Source of the DNA: Hyphomicrobiales bacterium
Lineage (GTDB): Bacteria > Pseudomonadota > Alphaproteobacteria > Rhizobiales > Rhizobiaceae
Assembly: GCA_900466475.1 (NCBI GenBank)
Contig: UBMI01000022.1
Span: forward strand, 121,221-185,220
Direction of reading: 5' to 3'
Length of the DNA stretch: 64,000 nucleotides
The notes under the pieces are model-generated. The model saw only the letters and a program-made list of their open reading frames with translations. It was not told the origin of the DNA and did not search any database. Of this stretch, positions 43,957-52,965 are shown piece after piece (position 1 is the first letter of the stretch; each line of letters starts with the position of its first letter). The translations under genes were made by a program, and so were the position numbers.

Positions 43957-44877
43957 TCAGGCGGCGCGGTTCTTGCCGCTTACATTGTCGACGATTGCGC
44001 GCAGTTCCGCGCGTTCCGCGTCCGTCAGACTTTCAACGCCGGGAAGGCGAACAGGGCCGACATCGGTTCCGAGCATGCCGAGCGCCTCCTTGACGACAGT
44101 GACATTGGCGCCGTTCAAGTATTTGGTGCGCAGCGCTTCGAAACCGGCGATGTCGTCGATAAGAGCGCGGGCAGTGGCGTAGTCGCCGGCTTCCAACGCC
44201 TGATGGATGGCATGCGAACGCTCGGGGAAAACGTTGACGAGCCCCGAGGTAAAGCCGCGAGCACCCATGGCATAGAAGGCTGGTGCCCAGCCCTCGGCGA
44301 GGCCGCAGACCCAGATCGCCGGCGCATCCTTCGTCGAGCGAATGACCTCGGCAAGCAGCATTAGGTTGCCGGAAGCGAACTTGATACCGGCGATGTTCTG
44401 ATGCAGGGCGAGCTTGCGGAAATCAGCGACGGAGAATGTATCGCTGCGCACATAGGCAATGACAGGGACGGTGGACGCCTCGGCAAGTTCGAGGAAATAT
44501 TTCGCCTGGTAGCTCGGCCCGGCAAAGGGATCCATCGGGTGGTGACCCATGATCGCATCTGTGCCCTCGGCAATCGCGTGACGGGCGAGGATCTTGGCTT
44601 CCGTCAGCGAACGGCCGACAGCGGCGCTGATCAGAGCCTTGCCATCGGCGGCCTTGATCGTTGCGCTGTGAACCGCCTTTACCTCATCCATCGTCAGCGT
44701 GAAGAATTCGCCCGTATTGCCGGCGGCCATCAGATTGTGGACCCGGGCGCTGGCGAGGCGCGCAATCAATGCGGAAAGCTTGGCGAGGTCGATGCTGCCG
44801 TCCGCCTTGTAGGGGGTCACCGGAACGCCGGAAATACCCGTCAGGGCCTTGCGAATCTTGTCCATTGCCACGGTCAC
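43957..44877 (-). CDS. Dihydrodipicolinate synthase-family aldolase
   Basis: A 306-residue DapA-fold lyase. GNTGEF (53-58) is the substrate carboxylate loop, Tyr142 (AYVRSD) the proton shuttle, and Lys166 (IAGIKFASGN) the Schiff-base lysine. Next to a sugar-acid dehydratase it probably cleaves a 2-keto-3-deoxy acid to pyruvate and an aldehyde, or dehydrates and decarboxylates a keto-deoxy-glucarate. The ATG lies 1 bp from the GntR stop, so the genes are co-transcribed. Confidence 0.85.
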   Translation of the reverse strand: MTVAMDKIRKALTGISGVPVTPYKADGSIDLAKLSALIARLASARVHNLMAAGNTGEFFTLTMDEVKAVHSATIKAADGKALISAAVGRSLTEAKILARHAIAEGTDAIMGHHPMDPFAGPSYQAKYFLELAEASTVPVIAYVRSDTFSVADFRKLALHQNIAGIKFASGNLMLLAEVIRSTKDAPAIWVCGLAEGWAPAFYAMGARGFTSGLVNVFPERSHAIHQALEAGDYATARALIDDIAGFEALRTKYLNGANVTVVKEALGMLGTDVGPVRLPGVESLTDAERAELRAIVDNVSGKNRAA

Positions 44878-44878
44878 G

Positions 44879-45589
44879 TCAAATGTCCTCTTTCTTCCTG
44901 AATACGATGTTGAGGTAGGTTTCCCCGGAGCGGACGACGTGATCGCGCATCACGCGCTCAGCCCTGTCGCTATCGTTCGAGACGATGGCGGCAGCGATGG
45001 CGGTGTGTTCGGCCAGCGCCTTGTCGCGCTCCTTGTTGTCGGAATGAATGACGCGGCGAATGCTCGCATCGTAGAATTGCTGGCGCTCGATCATGCGAGA
45101 CAGGTACTGGCAGCGCGAGGCGATATGGATCTGCTCGTGAAAGGTCTCATTCAGGGCAATGAGGTCATCCGCAACGCCATTGGCTGTGGCCGCCTTCATC
45201 GACGCGACTGTATCGCTGAGCTTCCCGGCTTCTTCCTGTGTGATCCGCTTGGCGGCGAGATGGGCGATCATCGATTCCAGCGCGGCGCGTGCCAGGATCA
45301 TTTCCTCCGCCCACCCGGCGTTGAACCGGATCAGCACCCCGCGACGCGGCAGGGTTTCAACCAGTCCTTCTGTCTCGAGCTGCCGGAGTGCCTCCTTGAT
45401 CGGAGTGGTGGAAACACCAAGCTGCTCGGCGAGCTGGCGCTCGTTCACGCGCTCATCGGCGCGAAAGCGGCCTGACAAGATCGCCGCTCGCAGCGTCTTA
45501 TGAACATGATCACGAAGGGTCGTCAGGAATCGCGGATCGATCTTTTCGATGCGGTCGTCCCCCGCCCCGCCCTCCATCCTATTTTCCAT
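44879..45589 (-). CDS. GntR-family (FadR subfamily) transcriptional regulator
   Basis: A 236-residue regulator. The winged helix-turn-helix covers about 27-80: LRAAILSGRFRADERVNERQ, LAEQLGVSTTPIKEALRQLE and TEGLVETLPRRGV. The all-helical FCD effector domain follows, with metal-binding His residues in ALNETFHEQIH and EHTAIAAAI. ATG 45589 is chosen because it starts just before the helix-turn-helix; a frame open to 45724 would overlap the divergent transporter gene. It heads the dehydratase/aldolase operon and is divergent from the Dpp-type transporter, probably controlling both. Confidence 0.87.
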   Translation of the reverse strand: MENRMEGGAGDDRIEKIDPRFLTTLRDHVHKTLRAAILSGRFRADERVNERQLAEQLGVSTTPIKEALRQLETEGLVETLPRRGVLIRFNAGWAEEMILARAALESMIAHLAAKRITQEEAGKLSDTVASMKAATANGVADDLIALNETFHEQIHIASRCQYLSRMIERQQFYDASIRRVIHSDNKERDKALAEHTAIAAAIVSNDSDRAERVMRDHVVRSGETYLNIVFRKKEDI

Positions 45590-45631
45590 AAGCCGAAAAT
45601 TCCCCCGTTGACGACAAAATCGTTTTGTGAG

Positions 45632-45647
45632 ATCTGATATACCAGAT
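45632..45647. promoter_or_regulatory. Candidate GntR operator
   Basis: ATCTGATATACCAGAT is an inverted repeat with ATCTG/CAGAT arms and a TATA centre, close to the TGGTATACCA-type sites used by FadR-subfamily regulators of sugar acids. It lies in the 123-bp region between the divergent gntR-like and binding-protein genes, so one bound protein could repress both directions. Confidence 0.5.
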
Positions 45648-45712
45648 TTCAGATCGATGTCGATATCAAAATTCGTTCTGATGCGATTGCAGAGATGCTT
45701 GGGAGGAAGAAA

Positions 45713-47314
45713 ATGAAGATCCAAAGACGCGGGCTATTGATCTCGTCGGCTCTTGTTGCCGCGAGCCTGATGATGCCACTGGCTGCGGCCGCAGCCACCC
45801 CGAAGGACCAGCTGGTCATCGCCACGAACATGTCGTCGATGCGCGGTCTCGATCCTAATGAAATCAACCAGTTGGAAGCAGCAGAAATTGTCGCGAACCT
45901 TTATGAGCGGCTGATCGTGCTGCCGGCCAACGACATCACCAAGCCGGCTCCGGGTGTCGCCGAGAGCTGGAACGTCTCGCCGGACGGCAAGACCTTCACA
46001 TTCAAGATCCGCCCCGGCATCAAGTTTCATTCCGGCAATCCGCTGACGGCGAAGGACGTCGAGTGGTCGCTGCGGCGTCTCGTCAAATTGGGGCTCGCGC
46101 CATCCGTCGACCTTCGCCAATGGGGCTTTACCGACAAGAATGTCGACGATCTGATCAAGGCGAGCGACGACAGCACCGTGGTCCTCCAGACGCCCAGCCT
46201 CTGGAACCCCAACCTCATCCTCTATTCGCTGGCGAGCTTCTCGACCTCGATCCTGGACAGCAAGTTCCTTGTCGAGCATGAAAAGGACGGCGATATGGGG
46301 CGCGAGTTCCTGCAGGCCAACGACGCAGGCTCTGGCCCCTATGCGCTGCGGACCTGGCGCGTCAATGACCTGCTAATCGCCGATGCCAACAAGGATTACT
46401 GGCAGGGTGCTCCGAAAATGCGCCGCGTCGTCCTGCGCCACATGCCGGAATCCTCCGGCCAGCGCCTGCAGCTCGAGGCTGGCGACGTCGATGTCGCGAC
46501 GCGTCTTTCCTCCACCGACCTTGCGGCGGTCGAAGCGGGGGGCAAGGCCGATATTCAGAAGACGCCGGGCTTCGGCTTCTATTATCTCGCCTTGAACCAG
46601 AAGGACGAGATTCTGTCCAATCCCAAGGTTCGCGAAGCCTTCCGCTACCTGATCGATTATGACGGCCTCGCCAACACCGTCATGAAATATTACGGCATCA
46701 AGCAGCAGACGATCATTCCGGCCGGCCTGCCGGGTGCAAGTGAGGTCAATCCCTACAAGCTCGACATCGAGAAGGCCAAGCAGCTGCTCACTGAAGCCGG
46801 CTATCCGAACGGTTTCTCGAAAGTCTATTACGCAACGCCGGTCACCCCGGAATATGAGGTTGCACAGTCGCTGCAGGCCAACGCCGCAAAGGCCGGCGTC
46901 AAGCTCGATCTTCAGGGCGGCGACCATATCGGCAAGTTCCGCACGCGTGAATTCGAGATCTTTTCGGCACGATCGGGTGAACGCCTGCCGGATCCTCACG
47001 CGATCCTCCAGTCCTATGCGACCAATGCCAACAATTCCGACGATGCCAAGCTTACCGGCCTGAACGCCTGGCGCACCGCCTGGGATGTGCCGAAGGACAT
47101 TCAGGATATGGTGACTGCTGCCGCCCACGAGACCGACCAGCAGAAGCGGGCCGATCTCTACGCGAAGATCAACAAGGCCTATCTCGAATCGTCTCCGCCG
47201 CTGATCACCTCCTTCCTGCGCACCGACGCAAAGGCGGTTCGCAAGGAGGTAAAGGGCTATCTCGGCCATTCGACATGGCTGACGCGCTGGGACACGGTTT
47301 CCAAGGGCGAGTGA
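45713..47314 (+). CDS. Peptide/nickel-type (family 5) ABC transporter substrate-binding protein
   Basis: A 533-residue periplasmic binding protein. The signal peptide spans about 1-27 (RRGLLISSALVAASLMMPLA, ending AAAAA). AESWNVSPDGKTFTFKIRPG followed by FHSGNPLTAKDV is the family 5 signature. ATG 45713 follows a GGGAGG site. Although the family is known for oligopeptides, members in rhizobia also bind oligosaccharides, opines or sugar acids. Divergence from a sugar-acid degradation operon points to an acidic sugar or sugar-amino-acid conjugate as ligand; this is inference. Confidence 0.87.
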   Translation: MKIQRRGLLISSALVAASLMMPLAAAAATPKDQLVIATNMSSMRGLDPNEINQLEAAEIVANLYERLIVLPANDITKPAPGVAESWNVSPDGKTFTFKIRPGIKFHSGNPLTAKDVEWSLRRLVKLGLAPSVDLRQWGFTDKNVDDLIKASDDSTVVLQTPSLWNPNLILYSLASFSTSILDSKFLVEHEKDGDMGREFLQANDAGSGPYALRTWRVNDLLIADANKDYWQGAPKMRRVVLRHMPESSGQRLQLEAGDVDVATRLSSTDLAAVEAGGKADIQKTPGFGFYYLALNQKDEILSNPKVREAFRYLIDYDGLANTVMKYYGIKQQTIIPAGLPGASEVNPYKLDIEKAKQLLTEAGYPNGFSKVYYATPVTPEYEVAQSLQANAAKAGVKLDLQGGDHIGKFRTREFEIFSARSGERLPDPHAILQSYATNANNSDDAKLTGLNAWRTAWDVPKDIQDMVTAAAHETDQQKRADLYAKINKAYLESSPPLITSFLRTDAKAVRKEVKGYLGHSTWLTRWDTVSKGE

Positions 47315-47336
47315 CCTCCTTCCAAGGGAGAATGAC

Positions 47337-48398
47337 GTGAGCATCTCACAAACATCCGGGGCCGCATCGGGCGGCGGAGTAGCCGTGCTCGATGCGGTGA
47401 AGAAGGTGGCAACATCCTTCAGCGTCATCCTGACGACGCTGCTCGGCCTGCTGATCATCACATTCGTCGTCGGCCGCATGGTCCCGGCCGATCCGGTCAT
47501 TGCTGTCATCGGCGATCAGGCCGACCAGGCGACCTACGAGCGGGTCCACAAGGAGATGGGGCTGGACCAGCCGCTCTATGTCCAGTTCGCGACCTATCTC
47601 GGCAATGTCGCTCACCTGAATTTCGGCCAGTCCCATGTGACCAAGAACCCCGTGGCAAGTGACCTTGCCCGGGTTTTCCCGGCGACACTGGAGCTTGCGA
47701 CGCTCGCAACGATCATCGGCGCCGGCTTCGGCATTCCGCTCGGCATCATCTCTGCCGTTCGCAAGGGAACATGGGTCGATCATCTCGCGCGTGTCGTCGG
47801 GCTGCTTGGGCATTCAACGCCGATTTTCTGGCTCGGCACCATCGTCATCCTGGTCTTTTACGCCAAGTTCGGGCTCATCCCCGGCAGCGGCCGACTGGAC
47901 GTCTATAATGAAGGACTGGTCGAAGGGCCAACCAACTCCATCCTTGTCGATGCGATCATTGCCGGCGAATGGGAGGTTTTCCGGGATGCCTTGCTGCATG
48001 TCACAGCCCCTGCCCTGATCCTCGGTTACGCGGCCATGGCCTATCTCAGCCGCATGAGCCGCAGCTTCATGCTGGAACAGCTTCGGCAAGAATATGTGCT
48101 GACGGCGAAGGCAAAGGGTCTCGACCAGCGCGCGATCGTCTGGCGTCATGCCTTCCGCAACATCCGAGTGCAGCTTTTGACCATCGTTGCCCTCGCCTAT
48201 TGTGGCCTGCTGGATGGCACGGTCCTCATCGAGACCGTCTTTGCCTGGCCCGGCCTCGGGCAATATCTGACCTCCGCGCTGTTCTTCGCGGACATGAACG
48301 CGATCCTTGGCAGCGTGCTCCTGATCGGCATCATTTCGATCGTCATCAACCTGCTGTCCGACATCGCCTACCGCTTCCTCGATCCGCGCACCCGGTGA
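47337..48398 (+). CDS. DppB-type ABC transporter permease
   Basis: A 353-residue permease with six main helices. The N-terminal cytoplasmic segment of about 30 residues is longer than usual. The core shows MGLDQPLYVQFATYLGNVAH and the ATPase-contact loop EYVLTAKAKGLDQRAIVWRH (about 248-267), typical of DppB/OppB. It forms the channel with the next gene's product and is 22 bp after the binding protein. Confidence 0.88.
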   Translation: MSISQTSGAASGGGVAVLDAVKKVATSFSVILTTLLGLLIITFVVGRMVPADPVIAVIGDQADQATYERVHKEMGLDQPLYVQFATYLGNVAHLNFGQSHVTKNPVASDLARVFPATLELATLATIIGAGFGIPLGIISAVRKGTWVDHLARVVGLLGHSTPIFWLGTIVILVFYAKFGLIPGSGRLDVYNEGLVEGPTNSILVDAIIAGEWEVFRDALLHVTAPALILGYAAMAYLSRMSRSFMLEQLRQEYVLTAKAKGLDQRAIVWRHAFRNIRVQLLTIVALAYCGLLDGTVLIETVFAWPGLGQYLTSALFFADMNAILGSVLLIGIISIVINLLSDIAYRFLDPRTR

Positions 48399-48402
48399 CA
48401 TC

Positions 48403-49314
48403 ATGGCGACACGCTATTTCAACGATCTCCACAATTGGCTGATCAACGAGGAATTTTCCTCGACCCGGCAGGCGCGTTTCCACAAGGCCTATGTCCTGTG
48501 GCTGAACCTGCTTGCCAATCCGCTGGCTTTTGCCGGCTTTCTGGTCGTGCTCGCGCTGGTGCTCGTCGCCGCCTTCGCGCCGCTCCTTGCCAATCACGAC
48601 CCTATTGCCCAGGATCTGACGATGGCGCTGAGACCGCCGTCGGCGACCAACTGGTTCGGAACCGACGAGTTCGGCCGCGACGTCTATTCGCGTCTCGTCC
48701 ATGGCGCACGCACAACGCTCTATATCAGCATCCTGGTGACCATCATCGTTGCGCCGATCGGCTTTGTAATCGGTGCGACTGCCGGCTATCTCGGCGGCTG
48801 GATCGATGTCGTGTTGATGCGCATCACCGATATCTTCCTGTCCTTCCCGAGCCTTGTTCTGGCATTGGCCTTTTCTGCAGCCCTCGGGCCAGGCATCGAA
48901 AATGCCGTCATCGCCATTGCGCTGACGGTTTGGCCACCGATCGCCCGATTGGCGCGCGCCGAGACGCTGACATTTCGCGCTGCCGACTTCGTCGTCGCGG
49001 CGGAACTCCAAGGCGCCGGCATGGGTCGCATCCTGCTCCATCACATCGTGCCGCTCTGTGCTCCCTCGATCATCATCCGACTGACGCTCAACATGTCGAG
49101 CGTCATCCTGACGGCGGCCGGCCTCGGCTTCCTCGGTCTCGGCGCCCAGCCGCCGATGCCGGAATGGGGTGCGATGGCAGCGTCGGGCCGGCAATATCTG
49201 CTCGATGCCTGGTGGCTGACGACGGTTCCCGGCATTGCAATCCTCGTGGTCAGCCTTGCCTTCAATCTTCTGGGCGATGGCCTGCGCGACATCATGGATC
49301 CCCGAAATGCCTGA
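48403..49314 (+). CDS. DppC-type ABC transporter permease
   Basis: A 303-residue permease. The N-terminal amphipathic region precedes LANPLAFAGFLVVLALVLVA (helix 1). NWFGTDEFGRDVYSRLVHGA (about 85-104) is the DppC signature and AADFVVAAELQGAGMGRILL (about 193-212) the ATPase-contact loop. The stop overlaps the first ATPase gene by 8 bp. Confidence 0.88.
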   Translation: MATRYFNDLHNWLINEEFSSTRQARFHKAYVLWLNLLANPLAFAGFLVVLALVLVAAFAPLLANHDPIAQDLTMALRPPSATNWFGTDEFGRDVYSRLVHGARTTLYISILVTIIVAPIGFVIGATAGYLGGWIDVVLMRITDIFLSFPSLVLALAFSAALGPGIENAVIAIALTVWPPIARLARAETLTFRAADFVVAAELQGAGMGRILLHHIVPLCAPSIIIRLTLNMSSVILTAAGLGFLGLGAQPPMPEWGAMAASGRQYLLDAWWLTTVPGIAILVVSLAFNLLGDGLRDIMDPRNA

Positions 49315-50155
49315 TCAATCCCAGCCGATCCTTTCGGTCAAAAACATGTCGGTCCAATTCCCGACCCTTTCGGGCGTCGTGACGGCCGTAAAGAATGTCT
49401 CATTCACCGTCGGGCGCGAAAAAGTCGGCATCATCGGCGAATCCGGTTCTGGAAAGAGCACGACCGGACGCGCCATCATGCGGCTGCAGCCGGCCACTGC
49501 CAAAGTCGTCGCGGACGAAATGCGCTTCGAGGATGTCAATCTCGTACGTGCCAGCGAGGCCGATATGCGCGCGATCCGTGGGCGGCGCATTTCGATGATC
49601 CTGCAGGACCCGAAATATTCGCTCAACCCGGTCATGACGGTCGGCGAGCAGATCGCCGAAACCGTCATTCTGCATGAACGCGTCGGCCGCCGCGAAGCGC
49701 GAGAACGCACACTCGCCATGCTGGAGCGGGTCAACATTCGCGATCCGGAGCGCGTCTTCAATCTTTATCCGCATGAAGTCTCCGGCGGCATGGGGCAGCG
49801 CATCATGATCTCGATGATGCTGATTTCCTCCCCATCGCTGATCATCGCCGACGAGCCGACCTCGGCTCTCGACGTGACGGTGCGCCAGCAGGTCCTGTCG
49901 ATCCTCGACGATCTGATCACCGAGCGTAGCATCGGGCTGATCTTTATCTCGCACGACCTCAACCTGGTGAAGAGCTTCTGCGATCGGGTGATCATCATGT
50001 ATGCCGGACGTATCGTCGAAGAGCTTGAAGCTGCAAAGCTCGAAGAGGCAACCCATCCCTATACGCGAGGTCTCCTGCAGGCGCTGCCGAGCCTCGACCA
50101 CCCTCGAGACCGCCTTGAGATCTTGAGGCGGGACCCGAGCTGGGCGGAGGCATGA
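49307..50155 (+). CDS. DppD-type ABC transporter ATPase
   Basis: A 282-residue ATPase. Walker A GESGSGKST lies near 43-51, signature VSGGMGQRIMISMML and Walker B LIIADEPTSALDV are present. ATG 49307 (MPDQSQPILS) lies in the overlap with the permease. It is shorter than classical DppD (about 325 residues) and lacks the C-terminal iron-sulfur-type Cys cluster seen in many DppD proteins. It works with the DppF-type ATPase. Confidence 0.88.
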   Translation: MPDQSQPILSVKNMSVQFPTLSGVVTAVKNVSFTVGREKVGIIGESGSGKSTTGRAIMRLQPATAKVVADEMRFEDVNLVRASEADMRAIRGRRISMILQDPKYSLNPVMTVGEQIAETVILHERVGRREARERTLAMLERVNIRDPERVFNLYPHEVSGGMGQRIMISMMLISSPSLIIADEPTSALDVTVRQQVLSILDDLITERSIGLIFISHDLNLVKSFCDRVIIMYAGRIVEELEAAKLEEATHPYTRGLLQALPSLDHPRDRLEILRRDPSWAEA

Positions 50156-50928
50156 GCATGATGATATCAGTCAAGAATCTTGCCGTTTCCTTCGGCAGCG
50201 GCCACTCCGCCAAACAGGTGGTCAAGGATGTCTCCTTCGACGTCGCTCCGGGCGAGACCTTCGGCCTCGTCGGTGAAAGCGGATGCGGCAAATCCACAGT
50301 TCTCGGCGCGTTGGCCGGCAGGATTAAAGCGTGGGGTGGCTCGATTGCGCTTGATGGAGAGGCAATCGCCGCCAAGCGCACAAAATCGCAACTCGCCAAG
50401 CAGCAGATGGTTTTCCAGGACCCTTTCGGCTCGCTTCACCCGCGTCACACGATCGGTCGCACGCTTCTCGAACCCCTCGAGATTCATGGCATCGACCGGC
50501 GCAGGGAGCGCGTAGAGCAGGCGTTGCGTGATGTCGGCCTGCCCGCATCCTTCTATCATCGTTTTCCGCATCAGCTCTCGGGCGGTCAGCGCCAGCGTGT
50601 CGCAATCGCACGCGCCCTGATCCTGAAGCCGCGCGTTCTTCTCCTCGACGAGCCGACATCCGCACTCGACGTGTCCATCCAGGCCGAGATCCTCAATCTG
50701 TTGAAGGACCTGCGCGAAAGGGAAAAGCTGACCTACATTCTCGTCAGCCACGATATGGCGGTCATTGCTCACCTCTGCAATCGCGTCGCTGTCATGCAGG
50801 GCGGGATGTTCGTGGAAATCGCCTCGAGAGATGCTTTGCTCAGCGGAAATGTTGAGCACTCCTATACCCACACGCTTCTCGACGGCAGCAGGGGCTATCA
50901 TAAAAAGCGTGTTGATCCTGTCGTGTAG
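50152..50928 (+). CDS. DppF-type ABC transporter ATPase
   Basis: A 258-residue ATPase. Walker A GESGCGKST, signature LSGGQRQRVAIARAL and Walker B VLLLDEPTSALDV are canonical. The start overlaps the DppD-type stop by 4 bp. It completes a five-gene importer. The protein ends soon after the H-loop (LVSHDMAVI), lacking the longer C-terminal extension of typical DppF. Confidence 0.88.
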   Translation: MSMMISVKNLAVSFGSGHSAKQVVKDVSFDVAPGETFGLVGESGCGKSTVLGALAGRIKAWGGSIALDGEAIAAKRTKSQLAKQQMVFQDPFGSLHPRHTIGRTLLEPLEIHGIDRRRERVEQALRDVGLPASFYHRFPHQLSGGQRQRVAIARALILKPRVLLLDEPTSALDVSIQAEILNLLKDLREREKLTYILVSHDMAVIAHLCNRVAVMQGGMFVEIASRDALLSGNVEHSYTHTLLDGSRGYHKKRVDPVV

Positions 50929-51059
50929 CGAACCGCATCGAACCCATCGCTCAGCCAAGAGAATGCGAACGTTTACTCGGGATCGACGTGCGTTGACGTA
51001 GGTTCCTCACCGCTCCTTCATCGCCTCCGACGATACCTCGGCCATCCCGGCTGGAGACT

Positions 51060-51482
51060 TCAGGCTTTTCCCCGCTGAATGATTTCCAGTCCGCGCAGGT
51101 ACTTCGCGGTCTCCAGACCAGCCTCCTCGGCCTGAACAAGATTGTCTTCGAGATCGGCCTTCTTTACGGCCCGGGCGATCGGGTTCGCAATGGCGCGCCG
51201 GACAAAATCATCGTCGTCTTCACCGACCCGCTTGGTCATCGCATCCACGGCGGCGATGACAGCAGAAGAAAATCCTTCCTGTCTAAGCCGATCCAATGTC
51301 CAGCCCGACGCTTTTTCCGGAATGTCGTGTAGGTAGGCTACGATTTGCTCTTCCTCGGTCGCAACCAAGTCGGCGACACGTCGACAATGCTCGACATAAG
51401 GATGGCCAGTCTTGTCCATCTGCCCGCCATGTGCCTCCGACGCGACCTGAATGGCGTGTTGAAGATGCTGTTGCGGCTGCAC
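51060..51482 (-). CDS. Small HD-domain phosphohydrolase
   Basis: A 140-residue HD protein. It starts at a GTG preceded by GGAGG at 7 bp. AIQVASEAHGGQMDKTGHPY, then VEHCRRVADL and AYLHDIPEKA carry the His, His and His-Asp metal ligands in the order seen in the hydrolase half of RelA/SpoT and Mesh1 proteins. No synthetase domain exists. ppGpp or related nucleotide hydrolysis is therefore plausible but unproven. Confidence 0.8.
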   Translation of the reverse strand: MQPQQHLQHAIQVASEAHGGQMDKTGHPYVEHCRRVADLVATEEEQIVAYLHDIPEKASGWTLDRLRQEGFSSAVIAAVDAMTKRVGEDDDDFVRRAIANPIARAVKKADLEDNLVQAEEAGLETAKYLRGLEIIQRGKA

Positions 51483-51562
51483 CTGGATTCCTCCGTCATC
51501 GAACGGCCCTGCGTTCTCTTCCTAAACCTCACCGGGCTAGTTACGGTTCCACGACCCAATTT

Positions 51563-51691
51563 CGAAGCCGTCCATCTGCACGACTTCCGCCAATCGATCC
51601 GAAGCCGCCGGAGACGGCGACGGTGGTCACTTCCGATGATGAGGAAGAGGCAGACAAGCCGGCAACGGAAGAAGAGAAGAAGGGCGAATAA
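51563..51691 (+). pseudogene. Acidic C-terminal tail of an eroded gene, followed by a terminator
   Basis: The frame ending at TAA 51689-51691 reads PPIDPKPPETATVVTSDDEE then EADKPATEEEKKGE, a low-complexity acidic tail such as ends some ribosome-associated or cell-envelope proteins. A strong terminator begins 3 bp later. The frame upstream shows no recognisable protein and runs antisense to the HD gene. It looks like the last 30-40 codons of a lost gene that kept its terminator. Confidence 0.35.
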
Positions 51692-51693
51692 GG

Positions 51694-51733
51694 AAAGCGC
51701 GGCGCGATCTTTCCGATGCGCGCCGCGCTTTTC
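51694..51733 (+). terminator. Rho-independent terminator
   Basis: Left arm AAAGCGCGGCGCGATC and right arm GATGCGCGCCGCGCTT pair with a single bulged C around a 5-base loop, then TTTTCC and further pyrimidines follow. Orientation fits the plus strand, ending the acidic-tail relic. Confidence 0.75.
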
Positions 51734-51896
51734 CTTCTTCTATGCATGTCGTCTGGCAAGACCGCTGCCTTCAGCTTTACGTGAGGCCTCCCGCGCCGTC
51801 GTAGCCCATCCCTGCTGCGGCACGTCTGCGCACGCTCGGGGAAAGCCGCCATTAACGTGTCGATCCTTCGCCGTTGACCGCCTGGGTCGATTTTCT

Positions 51897-52226
51897 CTAG
51901 CGGGATCCGATCGCACGCATCTTTTGCATCGTCTCCATCGTCTTCGCCTCGTCGCGCACGACGTCCCGACAGCCTTGTACCTGAGTGTTCTGGCGGCAGA
52001 ACTGGATCGCATTTCGGAGGTTGGCCTCGCGTTCGTCGGCTGCTTCTGCGGATGTCGCCCGGCGCTGCATCTCCATGCTCTTCTGCCGATGCGCCTCGAA
52101 CTGTATCATCGCCGCCGCCCCCGTCGGATCAGCACCTGTAACGCCGCAGCCAGATAGAGTTCCAACTATGAGAAGCGCGGGGATTCGCGAAGGCAGTCGT
52201 TTCGGCAATTGAATTTCGGTTCGCAT
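51897..52226 (-). CDS. Small lipoprotein, hypothetical
   Basis: A 109-residue protein. A basic N-terminus and hydrophobic stretch (RIPALLIVGTLSGC) end in the lipobox LSGC near residue 26, so the protein is probably anchored to a membrane by lipidated Cys. The mature part is a Gln/Glu/Arg-rich helix, MIQFEAHRQKSMEMQRRATS, with two Cys further on (FCRQNTQVQGC) that may pair. ATG 52226 has a GAAGG site. Function unknown. Confidence 0.6.
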   Translation of the reverse strand: MRTEIQLPKRLPSRIPALLIVGTLSGCGVTGADPTGAAAMIQFEAHRQKSMEMQRRATSAEAADEREANLRNAIQFCRQNTQVQGCRDVVRDEAKTMETMQKMRAIGSR

Positions 52227-52285
52227 TGCAGCCTTCGTTTTCGAAAGCGCGAGTGCCGGCTGAGCTAAGATAAGGCGCACCTCCA

Positions 52286-52882
52286 TCAGGCAGCGTCCTT
52301 CCGGACGTCGAAAAGATTAAGCGCGGCATACTGGAGCAGCATGATGGTCTTCCCGTCGCGAATGCGCCCGTCCGCGATCATCTCCAGAGCTTCATCGATC
52401 GTCGGCTCGAGGCGCTCGATGTCCTCGCCTTCGTCGGCGTTTCCTCCGCCTTCAGCCACCTTGTCCGCGGCGCAGTAGGAGCCGACGAAGAAGTGAAGCC
52501 GCTCAGTTACCGAACCGGGGCTCATGAAGGCGTCGAACACCTCCCGCACGTCCGCCGCACGGTATCCCGTCTCCTCCTCCACCTCGGCCTTGATGCGCAC
52601 TTCGGCCGTAGCATCGTCCAATAAGCCGGCCGGGGCTTCGATCAGCAGGTCGTCATGTCCGTTTACGAAGGCGGGGTAGCGGAATTGCCTCGTCAACACC
52701 ACCGTGCGCCGCTCGAGATCATAAAGCAGGATGACGGCACCATTGCCGCGGTCATAGGTTTCCCGACTCTGCCTCTGCCACGTTCCGTCCGCTCTCAGAA
52801 AGCTGAACGTCGTCTTCTTCAGGACGTACCAGTCGTCCGATAGCGTCTCTACGTCTTCGACACGCACGCGGTCTGCGATCAT
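52286..52882 (-). CDS. NUDIX hydrolase, NudK (GDP-mannose pyrophosphatase)-like
   Basis: A 198-residue NUDIX protein. VETLSDDWYVLKKTTFSFLR near the start is the NudK-type N-terminal strand pair. GLLDDATAEVRIKAEVEEET then GY (about 87-108) is the NUDIX box, with Ala in place of the Arg of the usual R-E pair. ATG 52882 is preferred over 52897 because GGAG lies 8 bases before it and the length then matches NudK. It would hydrolyse a nucleotide sugar. Divergent from a DeoR regulator. Confidence 0.82.
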   Translation of the reverse strand: MIADRVRVEDVETLSDDWYVLKKTTFSFLRADGTWQRQSRETYDRGNGAVILLYDLERRTVVLTRQFRYPAFVNGHDDLLIEAPAGLLDDATAEVRIKAEVEEETGYRAADVREVFDAFMSPGSVTERLHFFVGSYCAADKVAEGGGNADEGEDIERLEPTIDEALEMIADGRIRDGKTIMLLQYAALNLFDVRKDAA

Positions 52883-52965
52883 TGTCCGATGCTCCATTCA
52901 TTTTCTCACGATATTGCATGCTTCATCTATTCGTGCAACATCGTGCGATCAACAAGGAGGCGGTG

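Noticed and set aside
51345..52157. Plus-strand open frame of 270 codons across the HD gene, terminator and lipoprotein gene
   Set aside because: It runs through a strong terminator hairpin and antisense to two better-supported genes; Arg/Cys-rich composition is not protein-like.
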